From Sambucus nigra (Eukaryota > Streptophyta > Magnoliopsida > Dipsacales > Adoxaceae): 64,000 nucleotides of DNA. The notes beneath the pieces were generated by a model. The model searched no databases. It worked only from the letters and a program-made list of their open reading frames with translations, and was not told where the DNA came from. Positions 34,507 through 47,101 of the stretch are shown in pieces (within the stretch, counting starts at the first letter, position 1; each line of letters starts with the position of its first letter). Location: NCBI GenBank assembly GCA_949130495.1, contig OX422216.1:100013967-100077966 (forward strand), given 5' to 3'. A program made the position numbers and the translations under genes.

Positions 34507-35188
34507 CTCGAATTAGTCGTCTGATTTCTTGATGTTGTTGGTACGGGTGTGTTCCTCTTGTTCCGATCTACACGATGGTGGTGATGGTTGTGCAAGGTGG
34601 TTCTAATTAGGCCTTCCCTCTTGGAATTTATTCTCCCTCACACCCTCTATGGCCGTTCTTTACTTTCTATATCACTCAGCCCTAATGGACCTCTCATGGC
34701 TGATAAAATAACTCCCAATTTTCGTCCATTAATTAAACCCAAAAATACAATTTACCATAATGCCCCATTGGGGCGCCGGTTAGGCCTAAAATTGCCCCAG
34801 GACTCAAACTAAACACCAGAGTATACTATTCTGACTATCTCAACCCTACTGGACTCAACGGCGCACTCGAAATGACCATACGAGTTACCAAAAATAATTA
34901 ATCTTTTTATTCCATTAAATTAGTCCCGACACGACTCACACGCACGTCTGACTTAATTTACTAAACTGTCGTATTTCTTATTCTTGATAATTTACCGAAG
35001 TGTATAGTTCCATATTATATATCACACAGTAATATTGAATCAATAAGTATTAACCCATAGCACGTTAGTTAATATTTATTTGAATCCAGATTAATTAATA
35101 ATTAACTTTTCACGTTTTAATTCGATTAATCCCACAATAATAATTGATCCCATAGTTATTTAAATCATTAAAAGTCTGGGGTATTACA

Positions 35189-35345
35189 GAACGGTCCCAC
35201 GTATCTTGGTGCTAAATTTCTCTTCTTGTCGAATGTCATAATCCCCTTCATAAGAGACACCCGAACCAACACCTGGTCGCCCACCTCTAGCTCTAGATGT
35301 CTCCTATGAAGCACCTTATACCTTTGACTTGCTTAAGTCTACATT
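35189..35345 (-). pseudogene. A pol remnant: integrase C-terminal region
   Basis: Element A resumes here after the insertion of B. The minus strand aligns with 28200-28350 of B (the GPF-type barrel region), beginning with the duplicated GAACG. Similarity fades near 35340, where copia-derived or unassigned sequence starts. The next recognisable piece of A begins near 41200 and corresponds to about 28945 of B, so roughly 600 bp of A's integrase is missing. Confidence 0.72.
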
Positions 35346-36033
35346 GTATAAGTGCTCAACTAATTTGGAAATATTGACAAAATTGGTAGTCCATCCTAGA
35401 AACTAAAAAGCCTCAGAACTTATCTCTCCAATCCTCTTCAATGATCCTTGATGGTATAAAATGAATCACACTACACACAATTAGAAGTGCATACATGTGT
35501 TCATATTGCTTAAAATTGAGTGTGTGTTTAATTCCCCTTGAATTCGAGCTTTAATAATTTTTTGGGAATTTTTAAATAATTTTTAAACTTTTTTTAAACA
35601 TTTTTAAATAAAGGTTTTTATTAATAAAATGGGATAATATAATTTGTGGGGTTAATATTCTATTTTAGAAACTTCATTTTTCACTGAAATGTTTGGTTGG
35701 GTACGATCTCAAAGCGCTAGAGACTTCAGGGTGATGTTTTGTAATTATTTTGATGCGCGTGTGAGAGCTACTCACAGGCCAACACTTGTCATCCTCCGGG
35801 TGAATGTATTTGTGTTTGTTATGTGAGAGGGCTGGATGGATGTCTGATGAACGTTGGATCATTCCTTATCAAGGGTCTGCATGTGTTCTTGGTTAATCCC
35901 GGTGCTATCCATATGAACCAATCAGAATTGTTTTAATCCACCGCTGTTTTATAACCCTTGGATCAAGTCAAACCTTGCAAGACTTGATCACAGCCCTTGA
36001 TTTCCTCGAATATCCAGAACCTTCCCTAAGCCC

Positions 36034-36197
36034 TATATATACCCTCCTCTTCTCACCCTTAGAGAACTTTTGGGCATTCGTCTTTCTGAGAGAAAAAAAT
36101 AAGAGAGAAGAGAGAAGAGAGAGAGAAGAGAGAAAAAAAAAGAGAGAAGAGAGAGAAAGGGAAACCTGTTAGCCAAACCCTAACCCTAACCCTAAAC
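36034..36197 (+). promoter_or_regulatory. Copia LTR promoter region: TATA box, GA tract, telo-box
   Basis: A TATATATA box lies at about 36034-36041. A purine (GAGA-rich) tract follows at about 36090-36168, then three tandem CCCTAA units at 36177-36195. Plant leader sequences often carry AAACCCTAA telo-boxes near the start site. Transcription would begin about 30 bp past the TATA. Confidence 0.6.
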
Positions 36198-37286
36198 AGT
36201 TCATCTTCTCAGAAATAAACCTTCGTATATTCAATCCCAAACACAACCTTGAGTGTTTGTGAGAGAGAGTGGTTTGTTCTTGTGTTGCTGTAACCTCTTG
36301 ATCTTTAGATCTTGTACATAACTTAAACATTTGTGTGAATATCTAGTTTCTCTTTCATAGAAACGTTAGATCTACATACTATACGTTACATTTTCACTAG
36401 ATCTGCATTTTTTATACTTGATTTAAGAAAATCTTACTGATTTGATTTTTAAAATGTTTTCTGGTTTCTTTTCTTACGAAACTTAATCCTGACCTAGTTG
36501 GATTCGCACTTGGAGGGTTTTCAATCTCATAAATATTTTCAAAAGAGATTGATTAAGGTCTTGACCGATTTCTGAAGCACGATCTCCGTGGAATCTGGGT
36601 TATCTTTAAAGGTCAAAAGGATTTGAGTTCTGTGAGAAAGAAATAAATTAAAATCACTGCATATAGACTTTATATGTAATTTACTAAGACTGTTTGTAAA
36701 TCTAAGTGTGTGTGAGTTCATGCATGTGAATAGGAATCACTACACTAACACTTAACACACTACTACACTGGAAGTGTTGTGTTTAAGATCTAAAATCATT
36801 GAGTCGACGTAAAGAAGCTAAAGCAAAGAAAGTTAGCAAACTGGAGGAACATCATCAACAAATCAGATCTATGAGAAGTTAGAAGGACACCAAGTGGGGT
36901 ATATTCCTAAACTTAGAATAGGTTGATTTGTGTGCTTGCATGTTGTATTGTTTGTAACTGATTTTTGTTATTAGTGGATTTTTGCTTTTGTGACTTAGAA
37001 GTCATCGTGGATGTTTCCTCTGTTGGGAGAGGTTTTACCACGTTAAAATCATTGTGTTGATTATCTTCATCTACTCATCTCATTCTATAAGTGTGCTGAA
37101 TTTTTGAACTGCCTTGGTTTTAAAAACTGATTACACAATCTTAATTACTCTCGTACATAAGTTTCTTTGTAAACACATCTTGTTTATAATTTTTATTTTC
37201 AAAAGAAAAGGGTTTCTTCAACAAACATTCGGAGTTGCTTATACAGTTTAACCTTGTGTTAAACGGCATTAGCGACGTTTTTCAAT

Positions 37287-37298
37287 TGGTATCAGAGC
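37287..37298 (+). promoter_or_regulatory. Primer-binding site of the copia element
   Basis: TGGTATCAGAGC (initiator Met tRNA complement), two bases after an LTR end in TTTTTCA. Confidence 0.92.
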
Positions 37299-37360
37299 CC
37301 TGTTAACTTTTATTTCAAAAGATCTTGTGTTTCTGAAATCGTTTTCTGAAAAACCTAACT

Positions 37361-39751
37361 ATGGACGAGAAGAATGAAAGGTTTGGTAATCTGTCCAGAC
37401 CTCCTCTCTTTGATGGAAACAACTTTGCTTATTGGAAAGTAAGAATGGTTGCCTTCATCCAAGGGACTTTAGGAGATGATGTCTGGGACATTATCGAAGA
37501 TGGATACACTTATCCTACTAAACCAGCCACTGAAGGAAGTGATGAGAGGGTAAAGAAAATCTTAAGTGAATTTACCCAAGAAGAGAAAACCATTTCTCGA
37601 AATAATAATAAAGGCAAGAATGCCATTTTTATGTCTATTAATGAGTATGAGTTCAAACGAATCTCATCTTGTGCCACTTCTAAGGAAGCTTCGGACACAT
37701 TAATCACTGCCCATGAAGGAGACTCAAGAGTTAAAGCTGCTAAAACTCAAATGCTTAGCCAGCAGTACAACTCTTTGATCATGACTGATTCTGAGTCTTT
37801 TGGTGATTTTTACATGAACTTAACTGATATAGTCACTAAGTTTCATGCTAATGGTATTACCTATGATAGAAATGAAATTGTTTCTAAAATCCTAAGGTCA
37901 TTACCACAAAAGTTTGACAGTAAGAGGTATGCTATTGAGGAAATGAATGATCAAAACCTTACCCCAGAGTTACTCAGTAGCAAACTTAGGACTGTGGAAA
38001 TGGAATTAGACTTTAAGAAACAATTAAATCATTCTCAAAGAAAACAACCCAACTCTAACTTGAGTTTTGCCTCTAAGATACCCAAACTAGAGTCCAATTT
38101 GACCAACTCTGACTCTGATGAGGAGTGTGATATAGACAAACTAGATAATCAGATTGCCTTAATGTCTAAATAATTTAAGAAAATTGTCAAATTTTGAAAC
38201 AAACAGGCAACTAAACAAGGCAAGCCTAATTATCCTACTCTGTCTAATCCCAAACCTCATGAGAAAGGTCTTGACAAACATTCTAAGGACAATAACTCCA
38301 GACCCACTAGAGACCTTAAAAAGATTGAATGTTTTAGATGTGGGAAACTAGGTCACATTGCTCACGACTGCAGAGTTAATCTGAATAAAGCCAACACACA
38401 CAATAGAGCCAATGTCTGTAAAACTTGGAATGATTCAAGTGACTCTGATGAAGAGGAACTTGAGTCATCTAATGTACTTGACCCTTGCATGTCCTTTTAT
38501 GCTAAGATCATTTACAATGATGATATGCCTGTGTGTGATAATGATTCTCCTACTCCTGCTTGTGTGAATACTCCTTTGATTGACCTAGATGCTTTATTGT
38601 CTGAAAATGTTGCTAGTTCTAGTTCCGTGTGTGTGAGTCAAAGTGATCTCGATAATGACGATGCCAATGGGTGCGTGAGTACTAAAACTGAATCGTTAGG
38701 GGTCACTACACACACTTCACTTAGCAACTCAGACACAGATGACCTCCCTGATATCCATACTTTGTATGCTAAAACTCTTAAAAAAGGCACTAGATTGGAG
38801 AAGACTGTTAGAGACCTGACTAAGAAATTAGATGATCTAAGTCTTATAGTGAAGTTGAATGCTGAAGAGTACACTAGCCAGTGTCTGACTCATCAATCTG
38901 AAATTGAAACTTTTGATCAAAAATTAAAAGATTTGACCAAAATTAATGAAACCCTGGAAATGAAATACAAGGGAACATTATTAGAATTGGAGGAAGCAAA
39001 AACAAAGACAGCTACTGTTTTCAAAAAATTTTCTAAGTTTGAAAACAATTCAAATTGTTTTACTGACTTTGTTGTTGACTCCAAGACCAATTCTGATGAT
39101 AGAACCGGTATTGGATTTTGCCCTAAGAACAAACCACAAACTACTAAACTTGAACCTATTAAGTTTGTGTCTGGGGGCAAAAGACCAATTGAAACATGTC
39201 CAGACTTTCATTTGATTAAAAATGAATTTGATCAAAAGCAACAACAGAAAGACATTGGAGAGTCTAGTACTTCTAAGGCTGACACTGCACTTAAGACTAA
39301 ATACGTCTGTCCTTTGATCAGAAAGGCTGATTCTAGCTATAAGACCATACCTCCTAGGAATAACACTTCTGAACAGAATGCTGTCAAACCTATCTTTAGA
39401 AGTTTTCCTAAGGAAATTCATCCCTCAAGCAATCAATATTGCTCCTACTGTGACATTTATGGTCATTCCTTTGAAGGTTGTTATGCTAGGCGTCTAAATA
39501 CCCATGTTTACAACACTTCTGTCTACAAGAACTTTAACTATTCTAGGCAAAGTCGTAACAATTATGTCCTTCCAAGACAACCTGATAAGAACTCTAACTA
39601 CAGAAATAGAAAGACCAAAACTAAGAGTTCATTTAAGAGAAAGGCTCCCAGAAACTTTCCTAAACCAAAAGCTCAACTTTTTCACAACAATCAGTTTGCT
39701 GCTCCAAATGTTTTTCAACAAAAACTGTGTCTCGAAAATTTTATCAAATGA
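37361..39751 (+). pseudogene. Copia gag with two zinc knuckles; two nonsense codons
   Basis: One frame of about 796 codons starts 62 bp after the primer site. The N-terminus has the copia gag signature (LFDGNNFAYWK, then a UBN2-like helical region to about residue 220, including a SLPQKFD motif). In-frame TAA (38171) and TGA (38195) interrupt it. The frame then continues with a CCHC knuckle CFRCGKLGHIAHDC (first Cys residue 324), an acidic region, a coiled coil (about residues 480-560) and a second knuckle CSYCDIYGHSFEGC (first Cys residue 694). The C-terminus overlaps the pol frame by 24 bp. Without the two stops, gag would be intact. Confidence 0.88.
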
Positions 39752-41202
39752 GGGCAAACTTGCGCAAAATTAAAACTAGAGCTATTTGGGTTAGAAAAGA
39801 TGATCTTTTACCCCAAATGAAGTGTAACATTGTTATCAATGCCTTAAAAGCTGAACACACTTCATCTGGTTGGTATTTAGATTCAGGATGCTCCAAACAT
39901 ATGACAGGAGATGAAACCAAACTTTTAAACAAAACTAGATTTGCTGGTGGGAAAGTAGTTTTTGGTGACGGTGTTTCATCTCAGATCATAGGTAAAGGAA
40001 CCCTAAAAGAAGAAGGAATGCCTGTTCTCGAAAATGTTCTATTAGTTAAAGGACTTAAAGCCAACCTCCTAAGTATATCACAATTTTGTGACTCTGACCA
40101 TACAGTCACCTTTTCAAAGAACAATTGTAAAATTTTAAATGATAAAGGTGAATGCATTATTACAGGATTTAGAACACCTGACAATTGTTATACTGTCAAG
40201 ACTAGTTCTGAAACCTGTAACATTGTCAGAATGGATGACAATGAAATCTGGCATAATCATATGGGTCACTTAAGTTATGATATCCTTGGTAGATTGTCTA
40301 GTCAAGGGATAGTTAGAGGTATTCCTAAAATTAAACCTATTTCAAGTGTTGTCTGTGGTCATTGCCAGGAAGGAAAAATAGTTAAGACTTCGCATAAAAA
40401 GGTTAAAGACATTCTCACGTTAAGACCTTTAGATCTCATCCATATGGACCTTATTGGTCCCTCTAGAACTGTTAGTCTTTGTGGACACAGTTATATCCTT
40501 GTCATGGTTGATGATTTCAAACGATTCACTTGGGTTGCCTTCTTAAAACATAAATCTGACACGTTTCAGAATTTTTTGAAAATTCTTCTAAGAATTGAAA
40601 ATGAGAAGGACACACAAGTCAATCGCATTCGTAGTGATAGAGGGGGAGAGTTAATAGACACAGGAATAGTTGAATATTGTGACTACAACGGTTACAAACA
40701 TGAATTTAGTGCCCCTAAAACTCCTCAGCAGAATGGCATTGCTGAAAGGAAAAACCGAACTCTTCAAGAGATGGCACGTGTCATGTTGCATGCCAAATCC
40801 CTACCTAAGTACTTCTGGGTAGAATCTATTAGAACTTCCTGTCGCATCACTAATAGGGTCTATCTTAGGAAAAACTCTAAACAAACCCCTTATGAGTTGT
40901 GGTACGGTAAGAAGCCTAATCTGAAATACCTAAGAACCTTTGGAAGTCAGTGTTATGTCTGTAAAGATAGAGAACATCTGTCTAAATTCGAAACTCGTGG
41001 TGATAAAGCCATCTTCTTAGGATACTCTCCAAACAGTCGTGCTTATCGTATATACAATCTGCGTACTAAGGCTCTTATGGAATCGATAAATGTAATTGTA
41101 AGTGACACTATTGTCGAAAATAAGATATCTCAATCACCTATTGTGGTTGAATCTAAAAATTTCAAAACTGATTCACCAGAAATAGATGACTCGTGGTTGT
41201 AG
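39727..41202 (+). pseudogene. Copia protease and integrase, truncated before reverse transcriptase
   Basis: The 491-residue pol segment is in a different frame from gag (24-bp overlap). It has a protease motif WYLDSGCSKHM (D52), the GAG-pre-integrase zinc motif (H178, H181, C210, C213) and an integrase core with DD35E residues D241, D304 and E340. The copia signature TPYELWYGKKPNL and the GYSPNSRAYRIYN C-terminal motif follow. All these residues are kept. The frame ends in DDSWL just where the sequence switches to gypsy A, so the stop is supplied by foreign sequence and the polymerase half is lost. Confidence 0.9.
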
Positions 41203-43400
41203 CATCCCTGAAGGTCTCTGATGGTCAAATTTCACCAGATAGAATGTAACACACTTCGAGACAAACTCTAATATGTCTCACTTCATACCCAAACCACCAA
41301 TACTGTCACCGCATATCCTGGTACATCTTGTCCCCATCGGGACGTACCGTAAATTTAGAATCATGAGACTCGGTCATCACTGCCTACCTCAACTCCACAT
41401 CCTCGAGAACTACTAACCTCCCATTAAATCGCAGACCTCCCTCTGAACTGACTGAGTAAGACTCTGCACCGTCGACTAATAGATGTCTCACCCTATCCTG
41501 ACAGAATTGGTCCCCTGCCAGAGCCCTCACTACCCGTATCACGATCTCGAGAGTGATGGTCATAATTGCCATGTATGCCCTGGTTAACTCATCCTCCTAC
41601 TGGAGCTCACTCTACTTAGCTTTACACACCCCAACTACATCCTCAGTAGGTCGTCGGCTTAACGCATCCGCCACCACGTTATCCTTACCAAGATGATACT
41701 GTATATCAAACTAATAATCCTTCACAAATTCTAGCCACCACCTCTGCCTCATATTCAGATCCTTCTGTGTGAAGAGATACTGAAGTGACTTATGATCTGT
41801 GAAAAGAGTGAACTGTTCCTCCAGAAGATAATGCCTCCATATCCTCAAAGCAAAAATGAGCGCTGCCAACTCGAGGTCGTGGGTGGGGGTAATTCTTCTC
41901 ATGTGTCTTTAGCTTTCGAGAATCATAATCTATCTCCCTTTCCTCCTGCTATAACACACACCCAAGTCCATGAAGGGATGCATCGGTGTATACCCGGTAC
42001 TCCAATCCACTCCTAGGTAATGTCAGTATAGGTGCCGATGTTAGCCTATCTTTTAGCTCATCAAACGGTAACTGACAGTGGTCACTCCACACGAATGGTA
42101 CTCCCTTCGTGTAAGGTTCGTTAAAGGACTAGCAATCTTCGAGAACGCCTTGATAAAGTGATGGTAATAACCGGCCAAACCTAAAAAGATATGAATCTCG
42201 GTCGGTGTTATGGGGTGTCCCCACTCCCTCACCACTGATACTTTACTTGGATCAACAGTAATGCCCTGGTCAGAGATTATGTTGCCAAGAAACAGAACCT
42301 CCTGCAGCTAAAATCCACAGTTCCCGAGTTTGGCGTATAACTGATATTCCCGTAACGTCTAAAGTACAAGATGCAAGTGCTAGGTGTGCTCCTCCTCCGT
42401 GTGAGAGTAAACAAGAATATCATCTATGAATACGATCACAAACTGGTCCAAAAACTCCCTGAATATTCGGTTCATGAGATCCATGAATACTGCGGGCACA
42501 TTAGTAAGCCCAAACGACATCACCCTGAACTTATATGACCCGTACCGTGACAAGAAAGCGGTCTTAGGTACATCCTCCACTCGAATGCGCAAATGATTGT
42601 AACCTGACCTCAAATCGATCTCAGAGAAGTATGTAGCCCCTCTCAACTGATCAAACAAGTCATCAATCCTCAGTAACGGATACTTATTACGTATCGTCAC
42701 CATGTTTAGCTCCCTGTAGTCCACACACAAACGAAACGAACCATCCCTTTTCTTCACAAATAACATCGGTGCATCCCACAGTGATGTACTCTACCGAATG
42801 AAACCCTGTCCCAAGAGCTACTAGATTTTCTCTCTCAACTCCCTATCTTTGAAAGGGCCATGAGATACGATGCTCTGGAAATTAGTCTTATCCCCGATAC
42901 TAAATCGATAACAAACTCAATCTCCCTACTAGGTGGTAATCTTGGTATCTCCTAAAAGACATCCTCAAAATCCCTCATGATTGGGATTGAGTCTAGGTAA
43001 ACAACCACCTCCTGTGAGGTCTCTTCCTCAATATAATATAAGTGAGTGCGCGATCCTCGCTTGAGAAGAGGCATTACCACTAGGAACATCTCCAATCCCA
43101 GAATGGCAAACACGATAGTCCACTTGTAACAATCCACCATCGCCCTATATCCCGCCAACCAATCCATCGCTAGGATGATGTCGTAACCCTCCATATCTAA
43201 CACTAGAAGATTTGTTGCTAGACTCAATCTCCCGATCATAATGTCCACACCCTTACAGATAGTGTGTATAAGGCACCCACTACCCATCGGTGACTCCACA
43301 CACATAAGATGAGTGTCGGTTGTCTCTAAAAGGCTAACTGCCCATGCAAATCTAGTGGAAATAAAAGAGTGTATCTCTCTCGTATCAAATATATTACTAC
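41203..43400 (-). pseudogene. Pol of chromovirus A: protease, RT, RNase H, start of integrase
   Basis: From high to low coordinates: a protease remnant (42952-43305, with IILAMDWL); reverse transcriptase (42380-42766; D51 in [14 protein letters not shown] at residues 113-116); the connection with FLGLAGYYHHFIKAFSKIASPL (42053-42235); RNase H with [14 protein letters not shown] (41711-41902); and the first part of integrase (41384-41572). The reverse transcriptase catalytic residues are intact in their open piece, but stops and frameshifts separate the pieces and the start of the protease is damaged. Similarity to B is clear throughout. The region ends at about 41203 at the copia junction. Confidence 0.88.
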
Positions 43401-44720
43401 CCTAATTCCCATGTATAGGAAATGTACTCGCGACTGCCGGCGGTGCTGGAGGTGCGGGATGGAAAGGCACGTCCCGGACATTGTACACATGTCCGTATTG
43501 CATCTGGACTAGCTGCTACTATGGGGCTTGTGCTGGTACTGGGGCTAATGGAGCCGGTTGCCCTTGTTGGGAGCCCTGACGCTGAGCCCCATTTTACTTG
43601 GGGAAAGCTCTACTCTTGTGTCCCTACTGACCACATGTAAAGCACTGACCTGAAACTGTCTGTCCCTGGTCCTACTGGCCCTTACGCTGGCCCTAATGGC
43701 CTCCTCCTTGGTTCCCTTGGCCCTGTCGACCCTGTGGAATAAGCTATTGCTGGGGACCCTACTGATCCTACTTAAATCTCCCATCGTGTCAGTACTTTCT
43801 AGGTTTAAATCTCTTCACAAAATTCTCGTGCTGGGAATCCTGCCCCTGCTGACCTGCTATCTTCTACTGTTGGGGTGGTGCCCCATTACTAGCACTCTCA
43901 CCGGCCTTTCCCTTCTGGATGGGCTCACCTCTCTTGATCCCCTTAGCATGGAGGCGGTGATCCTGACATTGTAACAGTGTAGTATTGACGACGTCAGTGA
44001 AAGTCTTCAACGCAGGATTACCGATTAAGTGCTGCCTGATCTTCCAGGCCAAATAATCCATGAACTTTGCTTTCTTACTCTCTTCGTTGCTCACCTCATC
44101 TAGCACAAAACTTTCCAGGCGGGTAAACTCTTCCTCGTAGTCTATTACCGAGCGATCACCCTGACATACTTCTCCAAACTTCTTTCTCATCTTAGTCTCA
44201 ACGGCGGGTGGGAAGTACTTGATGTCAAACCACACCCAAAAATTAGATATTGTCATCAAGTCCCTCTCCTCGATGGTGGTAACTGACTCCCACCACTGTA
44301 AAGCTGCCCCTGACAGATGGAAGGTAGCAAGCATCTGCCTTTGCACATCGGTACACTCAAACATGCGCAGATGGTGCTGAATGTTCTTCTTCCAGTCACA
44401 AGCCTCTACTACATCAATACTGCCCCGAAACTTGGTGGCCCTTATGAAAGGTCTCCTTAACTCGTTGCAAAGAAGGTGGCCCTACTGGGGCCCGAACTGC
44501 TGGTGCCACTGAAGGTGGTACCTTGGGCTGAGGAAAATGGGCCTCATCATTGTCTCGACTGCCTGAGCCACTATCACGGCCACCTGAGTAGTAGAGATTA
44601 ACTCAGCTGGGGGTGGGGGTGGGGGTATCTATTTCTCCTAATGAGCCTCCCCCACCTTATCCCTAGCCTCGGCCCTCTCCGCTCTTTGTCCCCTCTGTGG
44701 CATTTGAAAACAGAATGAAT
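43401..44720 (-). pseudogene. Gag of chromovirus A
   Basis: The best open piece (43864-44364, 166 residues) is a retrotransposon gag core: LSGAALQWWESV, KYFPPAVETKMRKKF and YEEEFTRLESF. A knuckle remnant CFTCGQ followed by a stop lies near 43620-43655. Stops and frameshifts break both flanks. The start of the full gag would lie near 44700. Confidence 0.8.
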
Positions 44721-44895
44721 TGTATAATTAATCATTTTATACAAAATCCAATAGAAGAAGTAAGATTTCTCAAGCACTAAGATTTCTCAAGCACGCAAAG
44801 ATAAGGCAACAGTCCTAAATAAGGCTCTATAACAAACAAACAAATTGCTGAACACGCAGTAAGCCGTTCGGATCCTAAGGACACTAGAACATGAT

Positions 44896-44907
44896 GCTCT
44901 GAAACCA
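44896..44907 (-). promoter_or_regulatory. Primer-binding site of A (one mismatch)
   Basis: In sense TGGTTTCAGAGC, one base different from the initiator Met tRNA complement in B, two bases inside the 5' LTR. Confidence 0.88.
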
Positions 44908-45359
44908 TCTGTGACACCCCGCCTAATTAAATCCCGGGTGATTAGTCATAAATAAAATTAAAACATGTTTCTTAGTTGGTTCATTCTTAGCATCACTGTC
45001 GAAAACTTTTTAATTACTAACCATCTTGGTGAAATTACACTAGTGCCAAATTTTAACTTTCATTAAACATACAACAACATGTGGAACAATGTATAAATCA
45101 AATACCAACATAAAAGTCTAAATATATCAACTAAGGTAAACAAGTTTTGCCGAATAAATCATCGGCCAAAAACAACAAATATCAAAATCCGAACTAAAGA
45201 AAGTACAGTTGGACAACATGTCCATACTGAAACTGAAATCCTACACTAGATCAGAAATGATAAAAGAAGCGTCTAATCAATGTCCTGTAACATCCACCTG
45301 TGTTGCAGCTTCGAAATCCCTGGAATGAATTCACGCTTGGTGTCCATGTGGCTGGACAC

Positions 45360-47101
45360 CTAAAAGGTTTTTAAAAATATTTCACATAGCAAGAGTTAGT
45401 ACTCAAAACATTTTGAAAATATTTAGCAAGTAAAATTATTGCAGTAAAGATAAGTTATTGATTACAAATGTTAGGCTTACGCACACTCACTTGAGTCTCC
45501 TCACCTTTCGTCTATAATGCATGCCTAACATTCCATACTTAGTTCAGTTAGCTACAACTACCTAGCCTATTTAGACAATAGTACTCGTATGAACTCATCT
45601 ACATGTCTAAGTTTTCGTACTGTCCATACAGTACTACATTTATTTAACACTTCTCATTCTGTTAATAAATTTCCATGTACCATTTCACATATTTTAGTTT
45701 CTGATTTGAAAGTTAAGTCTGACCATTTAATCTTATTGATTAGATGTTTACTATCTAATATTATATTTTTCCAATTAAGCTTTCTCCACTTAAGTTACTA
45801 TTTAGATGTATTCACGTCATCTAATTATCTACTATTCCATCCTATTAGATTATTCATATAGTATATATTTCACCCACAATATAAATTACAAGGATAATTG
45901 GCCCGGTCTAATCATCGACTCCAATTATGCCAAATTATTTATCTTTTAGATGTATGCACATCATATAATCATCTACCATTCTACCCAAGTACACTATTCA
46001 TATAGTATATATTTCACACACAATATATACTATAAGGAGTATTCGCCCGGTCTAATCATCGACTCCAATTCTCCTATCATTTGCATTGGCCCGGTCTAAG
46101 CCTCGAGTCCAAATGTAAATGAAATAATACAATATTGGCCTGGTTTAATCCTCAACTCCAATATCATATAGACACTATAGGTATTCCCCCAACCTAAGTA
46201 CAAAATTTATAGGTATTCACACTACCTAAAGATTTATATTAGTACATAGTATATTTCTCTCTAATACTCACCGTACCGTGCATTTTCGATTTCTCTCGTT
46301 ATTGCATTTTCTCGAGTATTCACCCAACTCTATGGGATCTAGTTAACCCCTTCTTAATTTCAGTATCTAATCCTAACTTACTCTACTAGTATGAATATGG
46401 ATTAATGTTACTCTCTCTCCATAACTCATGCCATGAATTTCTCGATGCACATCTCAATCGATTTATCCTCATTAGTCCCTACTTTAAGTCTCACTCTAAA
46501 GGACCCTATCAGACTTAATAATATACCTACTGGCCTTTTATAAGTCCCTAACTAGGTATAATATCACCCTTAAGGTTCCCCTCGATCATTAGAAATCAAA
46601 TAACCATCAACGCACCAAAGATCCTCAATTCATCTTTAGTCGATCGATCTACATTCATAGGTCGATACCAGATACCAGCCATGCTCGGTTTCAATTTTAT
46701 CCGAACTTGTCCCTTCTAAACTTCTTAAAACCTTATCAAACATTCTCCCATCATCGCTAAACATTATTAACATGTATAGGGCCTAATCCTAATGTAAATA
46801 TATCATCAAATCCATATGAAATCCTCCCAAGAATCATCAAAATTCAGTTTCCATTAAACCCTAGATAATGGTGTTCTTCATATTGATTTTAACATAACCC
46901 AAAATTAAAATCCATAGTGATAATCCAATTTCATTTGATTTTCAATCCCCTACAATTGTTAATATTAACTACATGCAATCCTAACCAAACATGCATCAAA
47001 ATCAGTCTTTTTCTCCAAGAGATTAAATAGAATTTTCATAAATCATGTAACCCTACACATGGGTATTATAACTTTGAATTTAATTTCAATAAACCACTTG
47101 C
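45360..47101 (-). other. Predicted LTR-internal intron, A 5' LTR (GC-AG, 1742 bp)
   Basis: The donor is AAG|GCAAGTG at 47095-47104 and the acceptor CCTTTTAG|GTGTCCAGCCACA near 45360, both preserved as in the partner LTR. Confidence 0.5.
46639..46666. repeat. Contracted palindrome cluster in the A 5' LTR
   Basis: Only GTCGATCGAT and a trailing GTCGA remain. The partner LTR holds several more GATCGATC units at the same place. Confidence 0.8.

Larger units (their letters stand above)
24924..35188 (-). mobile_element. Ty3/gypsy chromovirus B, structurally complete, nested in A
   Basis: A minus-strand element of 10,265 bp: 3' LTR 24924-27816, 5' LTR 32672-35188, tRNA-iMet primer site 32658-32669, polypurine tract at about 27817-27832 and an internal gag-pol of 4.85 kb. 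The flanks GAACT and GAACG agree at four of five bases (target duplication). Collapsing them rejoins A's sequence (AAGGAACGGTCCCACG, compare AGGGAATGGTCCTACG in B itself). Coding regions carry many stops and altered catalytic residues, so it is not autonomous now. Domain order PR-RT-RH-IN-chromodomain fits a Tekay/Del-type chromovirus; the clade name is inference. Confidence 0.92.
32672..35188 (-). repeat. 5' LTR of chromovirus B (2517 bp, internally deleted)
   Basis: It pairs with 24924-27816 but lacks about 365 bp relative to it, with the junction near 33870-33900. Elsewhere the two differ by roughly 6 percent over the first 280 bp by eye. Confidence 0.92.
35346..41200 (+). mobile_element. 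Ty1/copia element, 3' half missing
   Basis: A plus-strand copia inside A: a 5' LTR ending at 37284 (start not resolved, between about 35346 and 35530), a primer site at 37287-37298, gag (37361-39751), and protease plus integrase (39727-41202). Reverse transcriptase, RNase H and the 3' LTR are absent, and the sequence changes directly into A near 41200. A long gag with coiled coil and two zinc knuckles resembles SIRE/Maximus-type copias; that clade assignment is tentative. The first 180 bp may belong to something else. Confidence 0.82.

Noticed and set aside
36177..36195. CCCTAA repeats as a telomere or interstitial telomere
   Set aside because: Only three units inside a copia leader; this fits a telo-box motif better.
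41384..43305. Endogenous pararetrovirus as the source of the reverse transcriptase
   Set aside because: Paired LTRs, a primer site, an integrase and a chromodomain identify a Ty3/gypsy retrotransposon; no movement or coat protein is seen.
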